Notes: generated from the sequence alone by a model not told the origin. 64,000 nt of DNA from Clostridium sp. CAG:768 (GCA_000437435.1 FR899623.1:1-64000); one strand, 5' to 3'; shown: positions 16,815-25,989, counted from the stretch's first letter. Numbers and translations are program-made.

Positions 16815-17226
16815 GACATAGTCCTAGAGCTCTTATAATAGCAATCATGCCTTCTGCTGCTATATCTTTTACAATTTTTCCATTTTCATTAAAATAGTAA
16901 AAGTTCATAATACAAGCGCTAAAATGTTTTCCTGTAGCATCAAGTCCCATAAAGTTTCCGTCGTGAGTTCCTGTGCATGTCCATCTGACTGCAACTTTAT
17001 TATCTTCTGCAATAATTTCTTCCAATTTCCATTGAACATCAGAAAATCCAGATCTCATCCAGTGTACAACAGATAAATATCCTTTTCCGCCATATAAAGG
17101 TTCTTTTGATGCAGGTGTATAAAATGATGCTGTTTCATCAACAAGTTCTTCAGCCAATTTTTCGTCAGCTGTATTAATCATTTGTTCAAATTTCTTCATT
17201 AAATCTTTACACATATCCTTATTCAT
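16810..17226 (-). CDS. SnoaL-like NTF2-fold protein
   Basis: About 138 residues, predicted cytoplasmic. The sequence follows the SnoaL/ester-cyclase-like pattern: a first helix (KKFEQMINTADEKLAEELV), FYTPASKEPLYGGKGYLS, VRWTCTGTHDGNFMG and an ending with EEGMI-like AAEGMIAIIRALGL. Such proteins are often described as cyclase or limonene-epoxide-hydrolase-like, but most members have no known substrate. Start 17226 is chosen because AAGGGAGA lies 6 bases upstream; the ATG at 17244 has no such site. Its 3' end runs into the oriC candidate. Confidence 0.75.
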   Translation of the reverse strand: MNKDMCKDLMKKFEQMINTADEKLAEELVDETASFYTPASKEPLYGGKGYLSVVHWMRSGFSDVQWKLEEIIAEDNKVAVRWTCTGTHDGNFMGLDATGKHFSACIMNFYYFNENGKIVKDIAAEGMIAIIRALGLCP

Positions 17227-17283
17227 ATTTTTCTCCCTTTCCATAAAATATTTATATCAAAAAAAAAATAATTATAAAAAAGC

Positions 17284-17312
17284 TTGACAAAATATATATT
17301 TCATGATATAAA
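17284..17312 (+). promoter_or_regulatory. Near-perfect sigma-70 promoter
   Basis: TTGACA, exactly 17 bases, then TATAAA. It is the closest match to the consensus that I found in the window. The predicted start of transcription is near 17319. A strong terminator begins only 19 bases later, so its immediate product would be very short; the next gene starts at 17614. Confidence 0.7.
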
Positions 17313-17318
17313 GAATGT

Positions 17319-17370
17319 GGGGTAAATGTATATTTATAAGTCTTGTCAAACGACGAGACTTTCTTTTTCG
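17319..17370 (+). ncRNA. Candidate short RNA or early-terminated leader
   Basis: Bounded by a consensus promoter and a terminator with a 10-bp stem (AAGTCTTGTC with GACGAGACTT, one G-U pair, loop AAAC) and the tail TTTCTTTTTC. The transcript would be about 50 nt. The other roughly 240 bases before the gene at 17614 hold no recognised riboswitch. It may be an independent small RNA or an attenuator for that gene pair. A 29-codon frame from an ATG at 17325 runs through the hairpin, so a leader peptide is also possible. Confidence 0.4.
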
Positions 17371-17613
17371 GGGGAAGGACTTTTATATTTTTTAACTTTA
17401 TTAATAGAGCTGTAAGCTCAATATAAGGATTATTAAACTTTTTATATATAAAGAGTTTATAAATATTATTTTTCTGTAAGCCTTAATTCATGCCTATTTT
17501 GCTTGTTTGTAAATATAATGTAACAAATTAATCTTTTTGTTAAAGTTTTTGATTTAAAAAACCGAGATAAAATTTACAGACAGAGCAATAGTTAATTGGA
17601 GGTAAATTTTTAA

Positions 17614-17973
17614 ATGAATTCAAAAACTGAAAATGTTATAGTCAATGACTGTAACACAATTGCTAATGGCATTATGCGTGACATTAATGACCTTGATGCA
17701 ATGGAGCGAATGTTAAGCAGTGAATTGAGTTCTGAAGATTTGTTCAGAATTGATTGTGCAATTTTGGCGTCTTTAAGGGATACTACAGATTTTTCAAGAG
17801 ACTTGTTACATCAACTTGAAGAAGGTAGATATGAAAAAGCGGTTGTTGAAACACCTAAAACTCTTGATAATACATTGGCAGAAATTCAAAAAGATGCAAT
17901 GATAGATGTTACATTACCCCTACAAAATATGTTTGATGAAATGATTAATTATGTATCAGAAGCGTTTGTATAA
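17614..17973 (+). CDS. Hypothetical acidic helical protein, first of a related pair
   Basis: 119 residues, soluble and predicted helical, no family recognised. GGAGG is 9 bases upstream of the ATG. The C-terminus (DVTLPLQNMFDEMINYVS) resembles that of the next gene (DVSKPIKNLFEDVLCFVS), so the two look like diverged duplicates. The 387 bases upstream contain only the promoter and short RNA candidate described at 17284-17370. Function unknown. Confidence 0.7.
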   Translation: MNSKTENVIVNDCNTIANGIMRDINDLDAMERMLSSELSSEDLFRIDCAILASLRDTTDFSRDLLHQLEEGRYEKAVVETPKTLDNTLAEIQKDAMIDVTLPLQNMFDEMINYVSEAFV

Positions 17974-17995
17974 TAAAAAAGGAGCTATTAAAAAG

Positions 17996-18286
17996 ATGGA
18001 AGATTTGTGCAAATTAGAGAATTTAGAAATTGATATTTCTAAAATTACCCCTGTTGAAGATGTATGTGAAACATTAATGTTGTCAGAAGAATTATTAGAA
18101 AAGTACAAAATAGTTATTGATGAAAGTAAAATTGAAAAAATAATTGCTGAAATTCCTGAAGAACAAAGACATGCATTAACATTTGAAGAAAAACTTGAAT
18201 ATATCAAAAATATTTTATCTTACGATGTGTCAAAACCAATAAAGAATTTATTTGAAGATGTTCTTTGCTTTGTAAGTAAATTATAA
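17996..18286 (+). CDS. Hypothetical acidic helical protein, second of a related pair
   Basis: About 96 residues from the ATG at 17996, which has AAAAGGAGC 10-11 bases upstream; the in-frame ATG at 17951 overlaps the previous gene and lacks a site. Rich in Glu and Ile, no membrane segment. Its C-terminal motif D-V-S-x-P-I-x-N-L-F-E-D matches the preceding protein. It is 22 bases downstream, so the pair is very likely one operon ending at the bidirectional terminator at 18301. Confidence 0.7.
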   Translation: MEDLCKLENLEIDISKITPVEDVCETLMLSEELLEKYKIVIDESKIEKIIAEIPEEQRHALTFEEKLEYIKNILSYDVSKPIKNLFEDVLCFVSKL

Positions 18287-18300
18287 AGGATAAAACAATA

Positions 18301-18336
18301 AAAAAATAAGAGGATTTTTTAGTCCTCTTATTTTTT
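18301..18336. terminator. Bidirectional intrinsic terminator between convergent genes
   Basis: AAAAAATAAGAGGA is mirrored exactly by TCCTCTTATTTTTT across an 8-base loop, giving a T run on both strands. It covers the last codons of der and stops both der and the 17996 gene. Confidence 0.85.
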
Positions 18337-19659
18337 GTCTTTATCAGATCTTTCTCTAATAGATAATTTGATTGGTGTTCCAAAAAATCCGAATGCTTCA
18401 CGCAATTTATTTTCTACGTAACGTTTGTAATGATCTTTCATTAAATCAGCGTTATTTGCAAAAATAACAATGTGCGGAGGTTGAATACCGGTTTGAGTAA
18501 CATACATAATTTTAAGTCTTTTGCCTTTTGAAGAAGCCGGTGGATTTAACATATAAGCTTCTTTGATTACTTTATTCAAAAGACCTGTTGAAATACGTTT
18601 AGTACATTCTGCATATACATTTTCAGCCTCTGTATAGATTTGATGTAATCTTTGTTTTGTAACAGCTGAAATGTATATTTTTGGAGCGTATTCCAAAAAT
18701 GGTATGTCATTTGCAAGTTTTTTATTATATTGATTAATTGTATTTGATTTTTTGTCTTCAATCAAATCCCATTTGTTAATCGCTATAATTAAGCCTTTTC
18801 CTGCTTCTGTAATAATTGAGGCAATTTTCTTATCTTGATCTGAAATTCCTTGAGTAGCATCAATTACAAGCAAAGCAACATCGCAATCTCTAATAGATCT
18901 TATTGCTCTGTCTACTGCAAATTTTTCAACACCCCAGTCTACTTTTGATTTTTTTCTAATCCCTGCAGTATCTACAATTATAAATTCTCTGTCATTATAT
19001 GTAATATGACTGTCTATGCTGTCACGAGTTGTGCCTGAAATATCAGATACAATTACTCTGTTTTCGTTTAATAGAGCATTAACTATTGATGATTTTCCTG
19101 CATTTGGTCTTCCGACAATTGCAATTTTGATTGTATTATCATCTTCTTGTTCTACATCTTGAGAGAAATCTTCTGTTACCAAATCAAGAAGATCACCTAC
19201 ACCGCCTGATCCGTGAAGAGCAGAAATTCCAATAGGATCCCCTATTGCAAGTGAATAAAAATCATTTACCATCATCAAAGATTCAGGGTTATCTGATTTA
19301 TTTACGGCAAGAAAAACAGGTTTTTCTGATTGTCTTAAAATATTTGCAATATCGTAATCAACAGGATTAACACCTTCTTTTCCGTCTACAATAAAAATTA
19401 TTTTGTCAGCTTCTTCACAAGCAATTTTCGCTTGATCAAAAATTGACAACATAATTTCATCTTCATCACCTGGTATAATTCCGCCAGTATCGATTACAGT
19501 AAAAATTTTATTTTGCCATTCAACGTCAAAATAGATTCTATCACGTGTAACTCCCGGTAAATCGTCAACGATAGAATTTCTCGTACCTATAAGACGGTTT
19601 ACGAAAGTTGATTTGCCTACATTTGGGCGTCCTACTATTGCTACAATCGGTTTTCTCAT
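18328..19659 (-). CDS. der: Ribosome-assembly GTPase Der (EngA)
   Basis: 443 residues with the tandem pair of GTPase domains that only Der has: GRPNVGKST near residue 10 and GRPNAGKSS near 180, each with DTAG/DTGG and NKxD motifs (VNKSDN, INKWDL), then a KH-like C-terminal domain. It acts in late assembly of the 50S subunit. recJ lies 23 bases upstream on the same strand, so the two may form an operon. Confidence 0.96.
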   Translation of the reverse strand: MRKPIVAIVGRPNVGKSTFVNRLIGTRNSIVDDLPGVTRDRIYFDVEWQNKIFTVIDTGGIIPGDEDEIMLSIFDQAKIACEEADKIIFIVDGKEGVNPVDYDIANILRQSEKPVFLAVNKSDNPESLMMVNDFYSLAIGDPIGISALHGSGGVGDLLDLVTEDFSQDVEQEDDNTIKIAIVGRPNAGKSSIVNALLNENRVIVSDISGTTRDSIDSHITYNDREFIIVDTAGIRKKSKVDWGVEKFAVDRAIRSIRDCDVALLVIDATQGISDQDKKIASIITEAGKGLIIAINKWDLIEDKKSNTINQYNKKLANDIPFLEYAPKIYISAVTKQRLHQIYTEAENVYAECTKRISTGLLNKVIKEAYMLNPPASSKGKRLKIMYVTQTGIQPPHIVIFANNADLMKDHYKRYVENKLREAFGFFGTPIKLSIRERSDKDKK

Positions 19660-19682
19660 AAGGTTATTATAGCATGGAAAAA

Positions 19683-22022
19683 TTAAATAAGTGAATATAC
19701 ATCATCTTCCATCAAGCTTTTTTGAAATTCTTCACATTCTGCAATCATATCAGTCAAAATTGCATATTTTGGAGAATGAAGTATTTGGGAAATATCAGCT
19801 TGAGGATTGTAATCAACAATATAATAATCTTTAGTTTTCTCTTTTATTTGTATTACATTGATGTCATCAAGGATTGAGAATAATAATTCAAATACTTGGT
19901 AAGATTTGCCTAAAAAACTTGCACATCTTCTTAATTCAACTTTTCCGCCGTTATTGTGGCAGGCAAATTTTAACATTCCGCATACGGTTTTCAAAAATTC
20001 TTCTTCATCCATGTATTTTAAGTCATAATTCATAAAATGAATTGATAACGGGGTTGTCTGATTAAGAATTCTGTCAAAAGTTTCTTTATCTGCAGGATAA
20101 TCAAAAAGCATTAAAGAGTCACAAGGTCTTAAATTGTCGCGTGTAATTGTGCGGGCAAAAAGATCTGAGAACGGTTTTAATTTATCTAATATAGGTTTGC
20201 TTTCTGCAAAAATCAAAATATTTTGTTTTGAATTTTTAACATAATCATTTACTTGAGGCAAAATATCTGTTTTTTTGCGGTGATCGTAAACTTTTTGTTG
20301 CGGCAGGTTTTCTTCCTCTTTTAAATATTCAGAATGAATATCATCAATAATGAGTTGTACTGAGGTATTTCCATTAAATTCATTAATCTGCGGGTGGAAA
20401 GCAATGTTTAAAGTGTCTCCTTTTACAAGAGATGTATCACCGTCTTTCCAGCGAATACAATTAAACTCAGTAGTACCTGCTTGACATGTTAAACGTAAAT
20501 GGTTTTTATTTTCACCCATCAATCGTTTTTCTTTAATTTTAAGATTTCTGATAGCAAAAGTCGGGCTAGGATTTGATGCCCCAAAAGGTTCCAGCTGAGA
20601 AATCTGTTCAACTAAATCAACGTCAATATCATCAGGCATAAGTTCTAAATCAATATTAATAAACGGTTTTAAATCTTTTCCTTGAGCCATTTCTTTAACG
20701 GTTTTGCAAAGAGCAGATTTAACTTGTTCAAAAGATGATTTTTCTTCGCTGAAAGCAAGTCCTGCAGCCATTGCGTGTCCGCCAAATCCATCAAATAATT
20801 CTGCATTAGCAGAAATTGCATCATATAAATTTATTCCATCAATACTTCTTGCTGAACATCTGAATTGTTTTGTTTCATCAGAATATGTCATTAAAAAAGT
20901 TGGTTTGTAATATTTTTCTACAAGAGATGATGCAACGATTCCGATAATTCCGATATGCCAATCTTTGTTGAATAATACGATAGCAGAGTTTCTGTTCCCT
21001 TCTGCTTTAACCATTTCATCAGCTTCTGCAAATGTATTTTGGCATAATTCTTGTCGAATTTTATTAAATTCGTTCAAACTCTGAATAGCCATTTCAATTT
21101 CTTGTCGGTTATCAGAGATTAAGACTTTCAAAGCGGCATCAACTGTATCAAGACGTCCTGATGCATTAATTCTTGGTGCAATTCCGAATGCAATTTGTTC
21201 AGATGTAATTTGACCTTTGTAACCTGCACTTTCTAACAGTCTTGAAAGCCCGTAATGTTTTCCGTTAGAAATTAGTTCTAGTCCTTTAGTTACAAAATAT
21301 CTGTTTTCACCGATTAATGGTACAACGTCTGCAACTGTACCTACAGCAACGTATGGTAAAATATCTGAAATGAATTCAAGTTTATTGTATTTTTCTAATA
21401 ATCCTTGAGCAACTTTAAATGCGACACCAACACCTGCAAGAGATGTTAAGCTCTCAATTTGTTTTGTAGTTAAGTTTTCATCTAAGGCATTAGGAGCTTT
21501 CGGATTTATAATTCCATAAGCTTTTGGCAAAATTTCAGGAGCTTCGTGGTGATCTGTGATAATTACATCAATTTTAAAGCTGTTTAAAAAATTCACAGCA
21601 TCGACATCTGAAATCCCGCAGTCACAAGATATAATAACTTTAGGTTTGACTTGTGTCATTACTTTTACTAGTGCTTTTGTATCAAATCCGTGTCCTTCTT
21701 TTTCTCTGTCAGGAATAAAGTAATTAACATCAGCTCCTAAGAATTTAAAAGTTCTGTATAGCAAAGAAGTGGAAGTTACACCATCGGCATCAAAGTCACC
21801 GTGGATAACAATTTTTTCTCCATTATCAATAGCATTTGATAATCTTTCAATAACTTTTTCCATATCCGTAAAAGCTTTCGGATGAGTAATTTTAGTTTCA
21901 AGAGGATGCGTAAATTCATAAATATCTTGATCTGACTTTATACCTCTTGAATGTAAAAGTCTTTTTATTAAAGATTTCTCCTGCCCATCGTATTTATTAA
22001 AAATCCACTCTTTCATACTCAT
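19683..22022 (-). CDS. recJ: Single-strand-specific 5'-3' exonuclease RecJ
   Basis: 779 residues, longer than E. coli RecJ (577) because of an extra C-terminal region of about 200 residues. Core motifs are intact: HGDFDADGVTSTSLL, CDCGISD, ITDHHE, GTVADVVPL, APRINASGR and GGHAMAAG (DHHA1). RecJ digests 5' ends in recombination and mismatch repair. The C-terminal extension (from about residue 560) is lineage-style and has no recognised motif; it resembles the extra domain of Firmicutes RecJ only in position. Confidence 0.94.
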   Translation of the reverse strand: MSMKEWIFNKYDGQEKSLIKRLLHSRGIKSDQDIYEFTHPLETKITHPKAFTDMEKVIERLSNAIDNGEKIVIHGDFDADGVTSTSLLYRTFKFLGADVNYFIPDREKEGHGFDTKALVKVMTQVKPKVIISCDCGISDVDAVNFLNSFKIDVIITDHHEAPEILPKAYGIINPKAPNALDENLTTKQIESLTSLAGVGVAFKVAQGLLEKYNKLEFISDILPYVAVGTVADVVPLIGENRYFVTKGLELISNGKHYGLSRLLESAGYKGQITSEQIAFGIAPRINASGRLDTVDAALKVLISDNRQEIEMAIQSLNEFNKIRQELCQNTFAEADEMVKAEGNRNSAIVLFNKDWHIGIIGIVASSLVEKYYKPTFLMTYSDETKQFRCSARSIDGINLYDAISANAELFDGFGGHAMAAGLAFSEEKSSFEQVKSALCKTVKEMAQGKDLKPFINIDLELMPDDIDVDLVEQISQLEPFGASNPSPTFAIRNLKIKEKRLMGENKNHLRLTCQAGTTEFNCIRWKDGDTSLVKGDTLNIAFHPQINEFNGNTSVQLIIDDIHSEYLKEEENLPQQKVYDHRKKTDILPQVNDYVKNSKQNILIFAESKPILDKLKPFSDLFARTITRDNLRPCDSLMLFDYPADKETFDRILNQTTPLSIHFMNYDLKYMDEEEFLKTVCGMLKFACHNNGGKVELRRCASFLGKSYQVFELLFSILDDINVIQIKEKTKDYYIVDYNPQADISQILHSPKYAILTDMIAECEEFQKSLMEDDVYSLI

Positions 22023-22158
22023 AATTAAATCATATCATAAATTTGTTATACAAAAAACACTAAATTTTCCTCTTTTATTAAGAATTGTAACACAAAAATT
22101 TTTGTTTAAGCAAAAATATATATTATGGATTTTTATAAAAATATAAGGGGGAAATTTT

Positions 22159-24339
22159 ATGAATAATATATCTTCAATAAACAAAAAGCAAATATCTCAA
22201 AATTTTCAAGCAAAAAAAGAAGAAAAAATAGAAGAAAATATAAATCAAGAAATAAAGGAAGATACTTATTCTAAAAATGAAGTAAATGGAAAAATATTTG
22301 CAACAGCATTGTCTGCAGCTGTTCTTGGCGGTGCAATAATGCATGGGCGTAACAAGTGGAATCTTAAAACTCTTAAAAATAAAGTTTCAGAACTAACAGA
22401 GAATAATGAAACAATAAAAAATACTTTGCAAACAGCAGAAGAAAAAGTAAAAAATCTAACAAATGACAATGAAACTCTTTCAAATATAAATAAGAGATTA
22501 CAAGAAGAAGCTCAAAAAGCTAAAGATAAATTAACTGATATATTTGAAGGAGATATAGCTCCAAAAGATATGCGTGATAAACTTTTCAATGAATTGAAAA
22601 GTAAAATAGAAAAAAGTGATTATGGATATGATATAACTCAACCACCTATCACAGGCAAAGGAGGTACAAAAATTTATGATGATGCTATTCCTTTACCATC
22701 ATCAGTAGGAACTCTAAATCGTGCAGGTATGAAAGAATTACAAATTCCAGAGATAGCATCTAATGGCAGGTTTGATTATGAATTACCAATGTCTAATGAA
22801 GTGAAAATTACTCATATGCAATCTGTAGATTTTAAACCTGTAAAATCTCAACCGACAAATATTTCAGAAAGTTATGCTGATTCTGTTCAATGGAATAATG
22901 ACAAAATAGCACGTGATGTTTTACAAAACTTCTTTGACGGTCACGGGCAAACTCTGGATGGAGTAAAATTACATTTTGAACCAACAGGAACAGGTAAATA
23001 TAAGGTAAGAATTGAAGGAAAATCTACTTATACTCCAGATAAAGCAGTTTATATAGGAGAATCCACAAAACGTAATGATGCAAAAGCAGCCGGAAACTAT
23101 GGTGAAGGTTTAAAAATGGCTACGCTTAAACTATTAAAAGATGGTGGTGCACAGGATGTAAAAATTGCATCTGATAACTGGAAAGTTACATATAGTCTTG
23201 ATAAAGGAAATCTTTCAGATAAACGAGTTTTGGCATATTCTCTTGATAAAACAGAAAAATTTAATGGTAATTATATAGAATTTGAAACAACAGATAGAAA
23301 ATTATTAGAGTCATTAAGAAAAACATTAAATCGTTTTTATAGTTCAGGTAATACTCATTTCAAATGTCCTGATTTTGAAAATGAAATAATTGGTATAAAA
23401 AATCTTCCGTATGGTGAAAAAGGCGGAATTTATATTGCAGGTCAAAGGTTTGAATTTGATGGCAATTATGATGGATTAGAAAATATAGCTATTTTTATTA
23501 AAGAAAAGCCTCCTGTTAGTGTTTTAGATCCATCTCGTGATAGAACATCTTTAAATACATCAAATATAGAAGAAATTGCAAAATGGCTTGCAAAAGAAGA
23601 AAGATTGTCAAACGATGATAAAATAAAAATGCTAAAATCTCTTGAAAATTATTGGGATGCAAAGGATTATTTTAGCAAAGAACATCCAATGGATAATTTT
23701 ATTGAAAGATTTTTAGGTTATACAAATTGGGAATCAGATAAACTTCAGTTACATGTAAAATTCCCTGCAAAATATGTTGCTTATTCAAATGCAAGTTCTG
23801 ATGTGGTTAATGAATTAAAGAAGAATGGTTATAAAGTATGTAAAGAAAATTTTTCAAAACTTGGAATGCCAACAATTCGTGATATTTTAGGTGATGCAAG
23901 AGCTCATGATGTTGTTATTCCAAACGATATTCAGAAAAAGAAAATTTTAATATTAAAAGAAGCATTAAAAAAATTATCTCCATCGTTAAAGGATAAACAT
24001 TTTACAGCAGATGAACTAGATACAAAAATTTATTTGTTTGACAGAACATCAGCAAAAGACAGTAAAATGTATTCAGATTGTAATGCAGAAGCAATAACTG
24101 ATAATGGGGTTTCAAAAGGTTTCTGGATTGATAAATCTTATTTAGACAAATCAAGTTTTTCAGATGTACTTGAAACTGCCTTACATGAACTTTCGCATAA
24201 AGTTGGCGGAGATGAATCTGCTGAATTTTCTTATAAGTTAACAGATGTGAATAAAAATGCAATCAATCAACTTATAAATGATGCACAAGCAAGATCTGAA
24301 ATACAAGCTTTAAATAATCTTTGGAGCAGTTTGCTATAA
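22159..24339 (+). CDS. GHKL-type ATPase joined to an HExxH metallopeptidase-like domain
   Basis: 726 residues, unknown family. In order: a polar N-terminus, one predicted membrane helix (about 45-65), a coiled coil (about 68-125), then a GHKL-like ATPase region. Its N-box is D253-V-L-Q-N257-F-F-D260 (pattern of ELVQNAIDA in Hsp90-like proteins), and NYGEGLKMA at about 312-320 matches the G2 loop; a DxGxG G1 box was not found. SRDRTSLN lies near 460. The C-terminal part carries H676-E-L-S-H680 in LHELSHKVGGDESAEF, a zinc-protease motif with nearby acidic ligands. The likely design is an inner-membrane-anchored, ATP-controlled protease, but this is inference. GGGGGAA is 5 bases before the ATG. 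The next gene is a separate small family. Confidence 0.75.
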   Translation: MNNISSINKKQISQNFQAKKEEKIEENINQEIKEDTYSKNEVNGKIFATALSAAVLGGAIMHGRNKWNLKTLKNKVSELTENNETIKNTLQTAEEKVKNLTNDNETLSNINKRLQEEAQKAKDKLTDIFEGDIAPKDMRDKLFNELKSKIEKSDYGYDITQPPITGKGGTKIYDDAIPLPSSVGTLNRAGMKELQIPEIASNGRFDYELPMSNEVKITHMQSVDFKPVKSQPTNISESYADSVQWNNDKIARDVLQNFFDGHGQTLDGVKLHFEPTGTGKYKVRIEGKSTYTPDKAVYIGESTKRNDAKAAGNYGEGLKMATLKLLKDGGAQDVKIASDNWKVTYSLDKGNLSDKRVLAYSLDKTEKFNGNYIEFETTDRKLLESLRKTLNRFYSSGNTHFKCPDFENEIIGIKNLPYGEKGGIYIAGQRFEFDGNYDGLENIAIFIKEKPPVSVLDPSRDRTSLNTSNIEEIAKWLAKEERLSNDDKIKMLKSLENYWDAKDYFSKEHPMDNFIERFLGYTNWESDKLQLHVKFPAKYVAYSNASSDVVNELKKNGYKVCKENFSKLGMPTIRDILGDARAHDVVIPNDIQKKKILILKEALKKLSPSLKDKHFTADELDTKIYLFDRTSAKDSKMYSDCNAEAITDNGVSKGFWIDKSYLDKSSFSDVLETALHELSHKVGGDESAEFSYKLTDVNKNAINQLINDAQARSEIQALNNLWSSLL

Positions 24340-24373
24340 TTTTTCATGATATAATCTTAAGAGGAGATATATT

Positions 24374-24772
24374 ATGAAAGAAAAAGCTGTAGAATATTTT
24401 AAGACTAATCATTCTTGTTCAGAAAGTATAATAAGAGCAGCATCAGAAGAAGGTCTTTGTCCAAAAGAACTTTTATCTGTAGCTACAGCATTCTGTGGCG
24501 GTTTGTCATCAGGTTGTGTATGTGGAACTATTGCTGCTGCTCAGTTGATAAACGGTTACAATTTTGGACGAGAAAATGCTTTGGGTAATGAAGTAATTGC
24601 TCGTCAAAATGCAAAAGCAATTGTTGATGAATTTAAGAAAAGAAATAAAGTTACTTGTTGCAGAATTTTATCAGGCGGTCTTGAAGGACCTGCAAGAAAA
24701 GAACGTTGTGCTAAATATGTGGCTGATGTTTGCGAAATCATTGAAGATATAATTAAAACAAAGGTAAAATAA
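24374..24772 (+). CDS. C_GCAxxG_C_C family redox-type protein
   Basis: 132 residues. The conserved cysteine pattern of the family is visible: C near residue 15 (NHSCSES), FCGGLSSGCVCGTIAAA, and a late pair (VTCCRILSGG, KERCAKYV). Members are thought to be iron-sulphur or thiol-redox proteins, with no proven reaction. GAGGAG is 8 bases upstream. The stop is followed directly by crcB, so it is the first gene of a compact three-gene group. Confidence 0.85.
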   Translation: MKEKAVEYFKTNHSCSESIIRAASEEGLCPKELLSVATAFCGGLSSGCVCGTIAAAQLINGYNFGRENALGNEVIARQNAKAIVDEFKKRNKVTCCRILSGGLEGPARKERCAKYVADVCEIIEDIIKTKVK

Positions 24773-25150
24773 ATGTATTTGAACTTGATTTCAATTTTTA
24801 TAGGCGGAGGATTAGGAGCTGTATTAAGATATTTAGTCGGTTTTAATCTTGCTAAGCATTTTGAAATTAATCTTCCTATTTCAACTTTTCTTGTGAATGT
24901 TTTAGGAAGTTTTATTATCGGATTTTTATACTTTTTATTTATAGAAAAAGCTGATATTAGTCCTGCGGTCAAACTTGCATTAACTGTCGGATTTTGCGGA
25001 GGTTTGACAACATTTAGCACTTTTTCTTTGGAATTGTTTGAAATGGTTGGAAATCAGCAGTTTTTTCATGCATTTTCATATATAATTTTAAGTATTACGA
25101 TATGTTTGTTGATGACAGCGATAGGAGCGTATTTTGCAAAACTTATTTAA
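24773..25150 (+). CDS. crcB: Fluoride exporter CrcB/Fluc
   Basis: 125 residues with four hydrophobic helices. Family signatures are GGGLGAVLRYLVG at the start, FLVNVLGSFIIGF, and GFCGGLTTFSTFS with the Phe/Thr residues that line the fluoride path. The dimer lets fluoride leave the cell. No fluoride riboswitch is found upstream, as the previous gene ends immediately before it. Its 3' end overlaps the next gene by 17 bases. Confidence 0.93.
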   Translation: MYLNLISIFIGGGLGAVLRYLVGFNLAKHFEINLPISTFLVNVLGSFIIGFLYFLFIEKADISPAVKLALTVGFCGGLTTFSTFSLELFEMVGNQQFFHAFSYIILSITICLLMTAIGAYFAKLI

Positions 25151-25976
25151 CTTTGATAAATTAAATTTCATAACAGCCGGAATGCCTTTAAGAACAGGGA
25201 AAGGCAGTTATGTGTCAGCTTTTGATGTTTTGAAAGAAATGAATTTGGACGGTATGGAACTTGAATTTGTCCATGGCGTTAGAATGAACGATGAACATAG
25301 AAAATTTGTCAAAGAACAATCTAAGAATTTTGTTGTAACAGCTCATGGACCTTTTTATATTAATCTTAATTCCAAGGAAGAAGAAAAGATTGACGCAAGT
25401 GTACAAAGAATAATAGATACAGCATCTGTAGCATCTCAAGCAGGAGCTTTTAGTATAACTTATCACGCTGCTTTTTACATGGGGGCTGACAAAGAAACAG
25501 TCTACAATCGTGTAAAAACTCAAACTAAACGAATTATTGATGTTTTGGAACGAGAAAAAATAAAAGTTTGGGTTCGCCCTGAAACAACCGGTAAGGCTAC
25601 TCAATGGGGTGATGAAGATGAGATTATAAGATTATCAAAAGAATTTGAACAAGTTCTTCCTTGTATTGATTTTTCACATCTTCACGCAAGATCAGCTGGT
25701 GAATATAATACTTACGATGAATTTTCAAGAGTTTTGGAAAAGATGGGAAATGAATTAGGACAATATGCTCTTGATAACTTCCATGGACACCTTGCAGGTA
25801 TTGAATATACAGCTAAAGGTGAAAGACAGCATTTGAATTTAGAAGAATCCGATATGAATTATAAAGACTTGATAAAAGTAATGAAAGAATTCAATGTAAA
25901 AGGTGCTCTTGTGTGTGAAAGCCCTAATATTGAAGATGATTGTAAACTTTTAAAAGATTACTATAATTCGTTATAA
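25134..25976 (+). CDS. Endonuclease IV-like TIM-barrel protein (AP endonuclease 2 family)
   Basis: 280 residues resembling deoxyribonuclease IV (Nfo), a zinc enzyme that cuts DNA at abasic sites. Metal-ligand-like blocks are VVTAHGPFYINL, SITYHAAF, VRPETTGK, CIDFSHLHAR, DNFHGHLAG and CESPNI. The start is a TTG at 25134, supported by AGGAG 7-8 bases upstream inside crcB, with a 17-base overlap that implies translational coupling. It is a divergent Nfo (missing some E. coli spacing), so a sugar isomerase-like role cannot be excluded. Confidence 0.8.
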   Translation: MQNLFNFDKLNFITAGMPLRTGKGSYVSAFDVLKEMNLDGMELEFVHGVRMNDEHRKFVKEQSKNFVVTAHGPFYINLNSKEEEKIDASVQRIIDTASVASQAGAFSITYHAAFYMGADKETVYNRVKTQTKRIIDVLEREKIKVWVRPETTGKATQWGDEDEIIRLSKEFEQVLPCIDFSHLHARSAGEYNTYDEFSRVLEKMGNELGQYALDNFHGHLAGIEYTAKGERQHLNLEESDMNYKDLIKVMKEFNVKGALVCESPNIEDDCKLLKDYYNSL

Positions 25977-25989
25977 AAAAAAATAAATT

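Noticed and set aside
24340..24373. Fluoride riboswitch for crcB
   Set aside because: The crcB gene follows the previous one directly, and only 34 bases precede the group; no riboswitch pseudoknot fits.
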